Made by a program: the position numbers and the translations under genes. Under the pieces are notes generated by a model, which was given only the letters and a program-made list of their open reading frames with translations, ran no database searches and had not been told where the DNA came from. A stretch of 12,000 nucleotides of DNA. Source: JBBSEZ01 sp038239195 (GTDB taxonomy: Bacteria; Planctomycetota; Planctomycetia; Gemmatales; Gemmataceae). The first letter of the stretch is position 1, and each line of letters begins with the position of its first letter. Positions 7,567 through 12,000 of this stretch are shown one piece after another. The stretch spans positions 1-12,000 of the forward strand of contig JBBSEZ010000310.1 in assembly GCA_038239195.1 (NCBI GenBank), written 5' to 3'.

Positions 7567-7716
7567 CCCAGAAGAATTAGCCACAGATGGACACAGATGA
7601 ACACGGATAAGAGAGAAGAGAAATTGAAGATCGAGGAGAGTGAACGCTGGCCATCTTTGGGCCGCTGTTGTCTTATCCGTGTTCATCTGTGTCCATCTGT
7701 GGCTAATTCTTCTGGG
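7567..7716. repeat. Perfect 46-bp inverted repeat with 58-nt loop
   Basis: The left arm (7567-7612) and right arm (7671-7716) are exact reverse complements over 46 bases; the intervening 7613-7670 is unrelated. The right arm begins at the base just after the yicC stop codon, and the left arm ends 34 nt before the gmk start. Within each arm the sequence runs in 10-nt steps: CCACAGATGG, ACACAGATGA, ACACGGATAA. A further partial copy, TAGCCACAGATGG, lies outside the arm at 7553-7565. Arm GC is about 46 percent against roughly 70 percent around it, which suggests insertion. Transcribed from yicC into gmk it would fold into a very long stem. No transposase is present and I see no clear target duplication. 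It could be a non-autonomous dispersed repeat or an operon attenuator. Confidence 0.95.
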
Positions 7717-8604
7717 TCATTCCACGTTCTGCACCAGCTCGCGAATCTTCTCGAGCGTGCCCTTGATCTCGACCACGTGGCGGGAGATCTCGACGTCGCT
7801 GGCCTTGGAGCCGATGGTGTTGGTCTCGCGGAACATCTCCTGGGTGAGAAACTCCAGTTTGCGGCCGGCGCTTTCCGGCTCGTTGATGACCTCCTGAAAC
7901 TGGTCGAGATGGCTGGCGAGCCGCACCACCTCTTCGGCGATGTCGCTGCGCTCGGCGAAGATCGCCACTTCTTTGATAAGGTCGGCCGCCGTCACGTCCA
8001 CGCCCAGCCCCGCCACCAGGCCGCGCACGCGCTCCAACAGCCGGTCGCGGTAGGCCGCCGTGACGTTCGGCACGCGAACGCGGATGGCGGAGAGCTCCAG
8101 CCCGATGTGGTCGCGCAGGCCAAGGAGCTCCTGCGCCATCGCCCGGCCCTCTTCCTGACGCATCCCTTGCATCCGCTGGAGCGCTTGTTCGAGGACGCGC
8201 TCCAGCACGGGCCAGTCTTCTTCGAGGCTGAACGAGGACGCGGCGGGCTCGGGCACCACGCCCGGCAGGGCGAGCACCTGGGCAAGGAGGCCCTGCCCGT
8301 CGCTCGCGCCGGGCTCGGCCATCAGGCCGTGGAGTTGGGTCAGGTAACTGCGCAAGGCCACGCCGTTGATCCGGAAGTCCTGTGCCGCGTACTGGCGCTG
8401 ACAGCGCAGATGGACCTGGATGGTGCCGCGCCGCACCATCCGGCGCACCACCTTCTCCAGTTCCGGCTCGAGCAGGTTGTACGGCTCGACGGCGCGGAGG
8501 GTAACCTTCAGATAGCGATTGTTGACGGCCCGCAGTTCGATCGCCACGCTGAGCGCGTCGCTCTGGTAGTTCGCCTCGCCGTAGCCCGTCATGCTGAAGA
8601 GCAC
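7717..8604 (-). CDS. yicC: YicC family endoribonuclease
   Basis: 295 residues from a GTG start at 8604. The YicC family is known in E. coli as an endoribonuclease acting on small RNAs. The N-terminal signature MTGYGEA (5-11) is followed by VAIELRAVNNRYLKV, the family's 'E.RsvN.R.l' block; the C-terminal DUF1732-type region contains EVAIFAERSDIAEEVVRL, RKLEFLTQEMFRETNTIGSK and the ending VEIKGTLEKIRELVQNVE. GTG 8604 is preferred over ATG 8592 because homologues usually have a few residues before MTG and because GAGGTGG sits just upstream (8607-8613), whereas the ATG has none. It lies 26 nt after secG. Gene order yicC-gmk-rpoZ is common in bacteria. Its stop codon abuts the inverted repeat. Confidence 0.92.
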   Translation of the reverse strand: MLFSMTGYGEANYQSDALSVAIELRAVNNRYLKVTLRAVEPYNLLEPELEKVVRRMVRRGTIQVHLRCQRQYAAQDFRINGVALRSYLTQLHGLMAEPGASDGQGLLAQVLALPGVVPEPAASSFSLEEDWPVLERVLEQALQRMQGMRQEEGRAMAQELLGLRDHIGLELSAIRVRVPNVTAAYRDRLLERVRGLVAGLGVDVTAADLIKEVAIFAERSDIAEEVVRLASHLDQFQEVINEPESAGRKLEFLTQEMFRETNTIGSKASDVEISRHVVEIKGTLEKIRELVQNVE

Positions 8605-8606
8605 GA

Positions 8607-8613
8607 CCACCTC
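8607..8613 (-). promoter_or_regulatory. Ribosome binding site deciding the yicC start
   Basis: GAGGTGG on the minus strand lies a few bases before GTG 8604, whereas the ATG at 8592 has no purine-rich site at a suitable distance. It therefore favours the GTG start. Confidence 0.5.
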
Positions 8614-8630
8614 GCTTCTTGTTGCTTCTA

Positions 8631-8936
8631 CTACGTCTTCTTGGCCGGCGCGCCGGGCGGGGGGTTGACTGTCTGCGCGTGCTTCGTGTTGATGTACTTG
8701 ATCGTGAACATGATGAGCAGCACCCAGATCGCCGCCACGTAGATCGTCACGCGCGTGAAGGTGTCGCCGGCCCGCGAGCCGAAGGCGCTCGACCCGCCCG
8801 CGCCGCCGAACGCGCCGGCCAGGCCGCCGCCCTTGCCGCGCTGGATCAGCACCAACCCGATCAAGAAAATCCCCGCCAGGCAGAGCACGACGTTCAGAAT
8901 GCTCTCGACCCAACCCGCCTCGGCCCACACAAGCAT
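8631..8936 (-). CDS. secG: Preprotein translocase subunit SecG
   Basis: 101 residues. SecG is the small inner-membrane partner of SecYE that aids protein export. The chain shows a first membrane helix (VESILNVVLCLAGIFLIGLVL), then the family's cytoplasmic loop LIQRGKGGGLAGAFGG with GSSAFGSRAGDTFTRVT, and a second helix (IYVAAIWVLLIMFTI). The last 20 residues are Pro-rich and Lys-ending. The ATG at 8936 is chosen for GGGAGGT six nt upstream; a TTG at 8951 is possible but would bury that site. It is the first gene of a five-gene run and has its own promoter at 8999-9026. It follows tpiA on the same strand, a common bacterial neighbour, but with 357 bp between. Confidence 0.93.
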   Translation of the reverse strand: MLVWAEAGWVESILNVVLCLAGIFLIGLVLIQRGKGGGLAGAFGGAGGSSAFGSRAGDTFTRVTIYVAAIWVLLIMFTIKYINTKHAQTVNPPPGAPAKKT

Positions 8937-8998
8937 CGCAGCACCTCCCAACGGAGCTCGCCCTTCCTCAGCGACCGCCGCTCATACCGTAAACCGCC

Positions 8999-9026
8999 AT
9001 TATAAGCCCGCCCGCGCTTCTGGAAA
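8999..9026 (-). promoter_or_regulatory. Sigma-70-type promoter for secG operon
   Basis: On the minus strand TTTCCA (9026 to 9021, four of six -35 bases), a 16-nt spacer and a perfect TATAAT (9004 to 8999). The predicted start near 8992 leaves about 55 nt of leader before the secG ATG. It would drive secG-yicC-gmk-rpoZ and probably the membrane protein gene. Confidence 0.6.
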
Positions 9027-9088
9027 GGCTGCTTTCCTCGCCAACTTCGCGCCTCTTCGCTGCGCTCCGCAGCCTCCTCGTGCGCACC

Positions 9089-9117
9089 TTGACAGCAAGG
9101 CGCTCATTTTGTACTTT
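9089..9117 (+). promoter_or_regulatory. Sigma-70-type promoter for small plus-strand gene
   Basis: A perfect -35 TTGACA (9089-9094), an ideal 17-nt spacer and TACTTT (9112-9117), which keeps the T, A and final T of the -10 but only three of six bases overall. The start would be near 9124, about 40 nt before ATG 9163. TTGTAC occurs twice around it (9109-9114 and 9132-9137), a possible binding site. It is back-to-back with the secG promoter. Confidence 0.5.
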
Positions 9118-9162
9118 TGTTCAGAAGCCTATTGTACAGGTTGGACAGCCAGTGAGGGCATC

Positions 9163-9330
9163 ATGAGTGACGTTCGGCCGACCCGGTTGGTGGGGCGCAT
9201 CGTGTTGATTCGGGATGGCCAGGTTGTGGCGCAGCGGGCCGATTCTGTTCGCAAAGCGCGAGAGAAATCGCGAAACGGCAAGCCGAGCGCCACTCAACGC
9301 GCCGCGACCGCCGCGAGCGCTGCTTTGTAG
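9163..9330 (+). CDS. Small basic protein, hypothetical (55 aa)
   Basis: Possible 55-residue cytoplasmic protein starting MSDVRPTRLVGRIVLIRDGQ. Evidence for a gene: ATG with GAGG about six nt upstream, a promoter with perfect -35 at 9089, and mostly G/C third positions. The first half could form a small beta hairpin (RIVLIRDGQVVAQR); the second half is Lys/Arg/Ser/Ala-rich and looks disordered, with no signal peptide or membrane segment. Its last 37 nt overlap the end of tpiA tail to tail, and it sits between tpiA and secG on the opposite strand. I do not recognise a family. It might equally be a leader or antisense RNA to the tpiA 3' end, or chance. Conservation across relatives would settle it. 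Confidence 0.4.
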   Translation: MSDVRPTRLVGRIVLIRDGQVVAQRADSVRKAREKSRNGKPSATQRAATAASAAL

Positions 9331-10085
9331 ATGGCCAGGAACGGGCCGGCCTCAAGGCTCGCCCCGCCGATGAGCCCGCCATCGACGTCGGGCTGCTTCA
9401 TCAAGTCGGCGGCATTGTTCGGCTTCACGCTCCCGCCGTAGGCAATAGGAAGCGCCGAGGCCGTTTCCTCGCCGAACTGTTTTCGCAACCACGAGCGAAT
9501 GAAGAGGTGGGCGGCCTGCGCCTGCTCCGGCGTGGCCGTCTTGCCCGTGCCGATGGCCCAGACCGGCTCGTAAGCCAGGACGACGTTTTTCAGGGCCCCC
9601 GCGTCCAGCCCGGCGAGCGAGCCGGTCAGTTGCTGGTCCAGCACCGCCTCGGTGCGGTTGGCCTCGCGCTCGTCGAGTTTCTCCCCCAGGCAGAGGCAGG
9701 CGAGGAGGCCCACCTTCAGGGCGGCGTGGACCTTGCGGTTGATGAGCCCGTCGCTCTCGCCGAACAGGTGGCGGCGCTCGCTGTGGCCGAGCACGACGGC
9801 ACGGCAGCCAACGTCGAGGAGCATGGCCGGGCTGACCTCGCCGGTGAAGGCGCCTTCGGTTTCGTGGTAGCAGTTCTGCCCGGCAAGCACGACCGAGCTG
9901 CCGGCAAGCACCTCCGCGACCGCCGACAGGTAGGGGAACGGCGGGCAGACGCAGACGAGAACGCGGTCTTCCTTCCCGACGCCCTCGGCCACGGCGCGGG
10001 CCAGTTCGCGGGCTTTCGCCCCGTCGGTGTACATCTTCCAGTTCCCGCCGACGAACGGCTTGCGCGACCGCGCGAACGTGGTCAT
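9294..10085 (-). CDS. tpiA: Triosephosphate isomerase
   Basis: 263 residues. It interconverts dihydroxyacetone phosphate and glyceraldehyde 3-phosphate in glycolysis and gluconeogenesis; the family is a cytoplasmic TIM-barrel dimer. Key residues are present: Asn15 and Lys17 in GGNWKMY, catalytic His101 in VVLGHSERR, catalytic Glu173 in AYEPVWAIGTG (which also holds the phosphate-gripping loop 6), and the phosphate-binding IAYGGSVKP (about 214-222) and LIGGASL near the C-terminus. Length is slightly above the usual 250 owing to the N-terminus. The ATG at 10085 has AGGAGG about 6 nt upstream. It follows aroF by 35 nt on the same strand, so the two are likely co-transcribed. Its end overlaps the small plus-strand reading frame by 37 nt. 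Confidence 0.97.
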   Translation of the reverse strand: MTTFARSRKPFVGGNWKMYTDGAKARELARAVAEGVGKEDRVLVCVCPPFPYLSAVAEVLAGSSVVLAGQNCYHETEGAFTGEVSPAMLLDVGCRAVVLGHSERRHLFGESDGLINRKVHAALKVGLLACLCLGEKLDEREANRTEAVLDQQLTGSLAGLDAGALKNVVLAYEPVWAIGTGKTATPEQAQAAHLFIRSWLRKQFGEETASALPIAYGGSVKPNNAADLMKQPDVDGGLIGGASLEAGPFLAIYKAALAAVAAR

Positions 10086-10120
10086 GATTACCTCCTCTTG
10101 CTTTTTTCGCGCTCCAGTGC

Positions 10121-11161
10121 TCAATCCAACGTCTTGCCCAGCAGCGCGGCCAGCTTGCGAAGGGCCTGCACCAGGGCGGCGTACTGAGGCGGCCGCAGCG
10201 CCTGCGGGCCATCGGACAGCGCCTTCTCGGGACAACTGTGGACCTCGACGTGGACGCCATCGGCGCCGGCGGCGAGGGAGGCGAGGGCCATGGACGGGAT
10301 CAGGTCGGGCCGGCCGGTCGCGTGGCTGGGATCGACGATGATGGGCAGATGGCTCTGGCCCTTGACGTTGGGCACGGCGCTCATGTCGAGCATGTTGCGC
10401 GTCGAGTCCTCGAACGACCGCACGCCGCGCTCGCACAGCACCACGTTGGGGTTGCCCTCGGCGAGAACGTACTCCGCCGACATCAGGAGGTCCTTGACCG
10501 TGGCGCTCATGCCGCGCTTGAGGAGGACCGGGAGGCCCGCCTGGCCGACCTCCTTGAGCAGGTCGAAGTTCTGCATGTTGCGGGCGCCGATCTGGAACAT
10601 GTCGGCGTAGCGCTCGACGAGGCCCACCTGGCGCGGGTCCATCACCTCGGTGACCACCGGCAGCCCGTGCCGATGGCCGACGTCGCGCAGGATGCGCAGC
10701 CCGTCCTCGCCGAGGCCCTGGAAGCTGTACGGGCTGGTGCGCGGCTTGAAGGCCCCTCCTCGCAGAAGGTTGGCGCCGGCCGCCTTGACGTGGCCGGCGA
10801 TGGTGTCGAGCACTTCCTCGCCCTCGACGGCGCAGGGGCCGGCGATCAGCACGAGATGTCCACCGCCGATGCGCACCGGCTTGACGCCGGGCCCGGCTTT
10901 GGCGCCGACCTCCACGACCGTGTCGGCGGGCCGCAGTTCGCGGCTGGCGAGCTTGAACGGCTTGAGAATGGGCAAGACCTGCTCGACGCCGGGGATGGCC
11001 TGGAGAGGTTGCACTTGCAACTTGTCCTCATCGCCGATGACGCCGATGATCGTGCGCACCTGGCCCTGGCTCAAATGGGCCTTGAAGCCGAGCTCGCGGA
11101 TGCGCTCCAGTACGTGATCGATCTGCGCGGGGGTCGAATCGGGGCGTAAAACAATAATCAT
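10121..11161 (-). CDS. aroF: 3-deoxy-7-phosphoheptulonate synthase (DAHP synthase), type I-beta
   Basis: 346 residues. It condenses phosphoenolpyruvate with erythrose 4-phosphate, the first step of the shikimate pathway. Residues 1-70 form an N-terminal ferredoxin-like/ACT-like regulatory domain (MIIVLRPDSTPAQIDHVLER), as in the Thermotoga maritima enzyme, where it mediates feedback inhibition by aromatic amino acids. The barrel starts near 100. Metal ligands appear at Cys110 (AGPCAVEG), His280 (DPSHATG), Glu306 (VHVEVHSC) and Asp317, an offset of exactly eight from the T. maritima ligands as I recall them. Substrate-binding blocks include GAFKPRTSPYSFQG, IGARNMQNF and LLKRGMSAT. The ATG at 11161 has GGAG seven nt upstream; an earlier in-frame codon adds only six residues. 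It heads an aroF-tpiA pair and has a promoter candidate at 11195-11223. Confidence 0.95.
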   Translation of the reverse strand: MIIVLRPDSTPAQIDHVLERIRELGFKAHLSQGQVRTIIGVIGDEDKLQVQPLQAIPGVEQVLPILKPFKLASRELRPADTVVEVGAKAGPGVKPVRIGGGHLVLIAGPCAVEGEEVLDTIAGHVKAAGANLLRGGAFKPRTSPYSFQGLGEDGLRILRDVGHRHGLPVVTEVMDPRQVGLVERYADMFQIGARNMQNFDLLKEVGQAGLPVLLKRGMSATVKDLLMSAEYVLAEGNPNVVLCERGVRSFEDSTRNMLDMSAVPNVKGQSHLPIIVDPSHATGRPDLIPSMALASLAAGADGVHVEVHSCPEKALSDGPQALRPPQYAALVQALRKLAALLGKTLD

Positions 11162-11194
11162 CGCTTGTCTCCGCGGCAACGGTGGCCAAGTGGT

Positions 11195-11223
11195 TTGATA
11201 AGCAGACGACGCCTGCTCGGCAA
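11195..11223 (-). promoter_or_regulatory. Candidate promoter for aroF-tpiA
   Basis: Minus strand TTGCCG (11223 to 11218), 17-nt spacer, TATCAA (11200 to 11195). Each hexamer has four of six consensus bases. The predicted start near 11188 gives a leader of about 27 nt before the aroF ATG. Confidence 0.4.
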
Positions 11224-11232
11224 GCGCCGGGC

Positions 11233-11247
11233 ACGAGCCGAGCTCGT
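11233..11247. repeat. Short inverted repeat in divergent promoter region
   Basis: ACGAGC (11233-11238), loop CGA, GCTCGT (11242-11247). It lies between the two divergent promoter candidates and touches the plus-strand -35 box, so it could be an operator. A 6-bp palindrome in GC-rich DNA can also be chance. Confidence 0.3.
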
Positions 11248-11248
11248 C

Positions 11249-11277
11249 TTGTGGCGAACGCGATTCGCCTCTATAAC
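11249..11277 (+). promoter_or_regulatory. Candidate promoter for the glycosyltransferase gene
   Basis: TTGTGG (11249-11254, three of six bases including TTG), 17-nt spacer, TATAAC (11272-11277, five of six). Transcription would begin near 11284, leaving about 93 nt of leader before ATG 11377. Confidence 0.4.
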
Positions 11278-11376
11278 CCTCTACGCATCGCGGTTTGCGC
11301 GCCGCCTGGCCCGATTCCTCGCCTCGATTTTCTTCGTCGATTGTGACCGACGCGCACCGCGGACACGGAGGTCGCC

Positions 11377-12000
11377 ATGCGAGCCCTGCTCAACACGCTC
11401 TCGACGGTCGGCGCCCGCACGGGCGTCGGCCACTACGCGAGCGAGCTGGCGCGCCGCCTGCTCGAGCAGTCCGCGCCCGGCGAGATCGACGTCTTCCCGC
11501 GCGGCTGGGCGCTTGGGGCGGCCCGCGCCTGGGCGAGGTTTCGCCGCAACATCGTGCGCCAGGCGGGCCCCGATGCGTGCCCTTCTTCCGCCTCCGGCCA
11601 ACCGAGGTGGCGGCGCCGTCTTCTCGGCCGAGTGCGCGACGGCGGGCTGGCGCTCCTGGAGCGAAACTTCCGTGCCACGTGCCGGCGCGGCGGCTACGAT
11701 CTCTATCACGAGCCGAACTTCATCCCGCTGGAGAGCGACCTCCTCACCATCGCGACCATTCCCGACCTGTCCGTACTGCTCCATCCGGAATGGCACCCGG
11801 CCGAGCGCGTGGCCGATCACGAACGGCGCTTTCGCATCGGGCTGGGGCGGTGTACCCACTTCCTCACGATCTCGGAGAGCGGGCGCGAGGAGGTGATTCG
11901 GACGCTGGGCTTGCGGCGCGCGCAGGTGTCGCGGACGTACATGGGGGTTCGTCCCGGGCTGGGGCCCCTGCCGGCCGAGCAGGTGCAGGCGACGCTGAAG
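11377..12000 (+). CDS. Glycosyltransferase, family 4 type (3' end beyond window)
   Basis: First 208 codons; the frame is open to the last base of the window, so the C-terminal half is missing. ATG 11377 has GGAGG five nt upstream. The N-terminus MRALLNTLSTVGARTGVGHY fits the first strand and Gly-rich loop of GT-B glycosyltransferases (family GT4/group 1), which transfer sugars from nucleotide-sugar donors. Other family-like blocks are YDLYHEPNFIPL (about 107-118), TIPDLSVLLHPEWHP (127-141), FLTISESGREEVIR (162-175) and TYMGVRPG (187-194), the turn that in complete members precedes the donor-binding domain. The donor-site E-x7-E motif would lie outside the window. There is no membrane anchor. 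The acceptor is unknown; likely an envelope or exopolysaccharide. Region 58-85 is Arg-rich with no clear family match. It is divergent from aroF. Confidence 0.85.
   Translation, partial: MRALLNTLSTVGARTGVGHYASELARRLLEQSAPGEIDVFPRGWALGAARAWARFRRNIVRQAGPDACPSSASGQPRWRRRLLGRVRDGGLALLERNFRATCRRGGYDLYHEPNFIPLESDLLTIATIPDLSVLLHPEWHPAERVADHERRFRIGLGRCTHFLTISESGREEVIRTLGLRRAQVSRTYMGVRPGLGPLPAEQVQATLK

Noticed and set aside
7533..7604. Extension of Gmk upstream through the inverted repeat
   Set aside because: The residues (FICVHLWLILLG) derive from the repeat, and the P-loop position fits a start at 7532.
7640..7897. Small plus-strand frame starting in the repeat loop
   Set aside because: It is repeat-derived at the start and antisense to yicC afterwards, with no ribosome site noted.
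9257..9272. Hairpin CGCGA-GAGAAA-TCGCG just beyond the tpiA stop
   Set aside because: Short stem with only a brief T stretch on the minus strand; could weakly end tpiA transcripts but evidence is too thin.
1..12000. CRISPR arrays, tRNA/rRNA genes, transposases, toxin-antitoxin or defence genes
   Set aside because: Looked for on both strands by reading; no spaced direct repeats, cloverleaf signatures or recognisable proteins of these classes were seen.

Overview
The window is high-GC bacterial DNA and most likely comes from a planctomycete, probably of the Gemmata/Gemmataceae type. I infer this from gene content and style, not from a database search. The pointers are a PEP-CTERM sorting-signal protein, a very large secreted PQQ-like beta-propeller protein ending in a malectin-like domain, a long multi-membrane protein of unknown function inside a housekeeping operon, and extreme G/C codon bias. 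There are no rRNA or tRNA genes, CRISPR arrays, transposases or integrases.

Layout. Positions 1-161 carry no gene and are dominated by an extreme G/C homopolymer tract (44-129). A PEP-CTERM exported protein (162-929, minus) follows, with an in-frame 18-bp tandem repeat. Across a divergent promoter region (930-1296) lies a 1236-residue exported protein (1297-5007, plus). It is built as signal peptide, PQQ-like propeller, Rossmann/methyltransferase-like insert, second propeller half with a cysteine cluster, and malectin-like domain.

It converges on a minus-strand run, read from right to left: secG (8631-8936), yicC (7717-8604), gmk (6975-7532), rpoZ (6675-6959) and a five-helix membrane protein (5042-6655). 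Gaps are 15-26 nt except between yicC and gmk. That gap holds a perfect 46-bp inverted repeat with a 58-nt loop (7567-7716), which starts at the base after the yicC stop codon and is far less GC-rich than its surroundings. A near-consensus promoter lies in front of secG.

Upstream, aroF (10121-11161) and tpiA (9294-10085) form a second minus-strand pair 35 nt apart. Between tpiA and secG, genes often adjacent in bacteria, sits a possible 55-codon plus-strand gene (9163-9330) with its own promoter and a Shine-Dalgarno site; its end overlaps the end of tpiA. Divergent from aroF is the first 208 codons of a family-4-type glycosyltransferase (11377 onward, cut by the window end).

How they work together. 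The minus-strand genes are housekeeping: translocase (SecG), RNA metabolism (YicC), GMP phosphorylation (Gmk), RNA polymerase assembly (RpoZ), central carbon metabolism (TpiA) and entry to aromatic synthesis (AroF). The two left-hand genes encode exported proteins of the cell envelope. The best candidates for something not well described are the mosaic propeller protein, the perfect long inverted repeat between yicC and gmk, and the small gene between tpiA and secG. I see no evidence for a defence system, a biosynthetic cluster or a mobile island.
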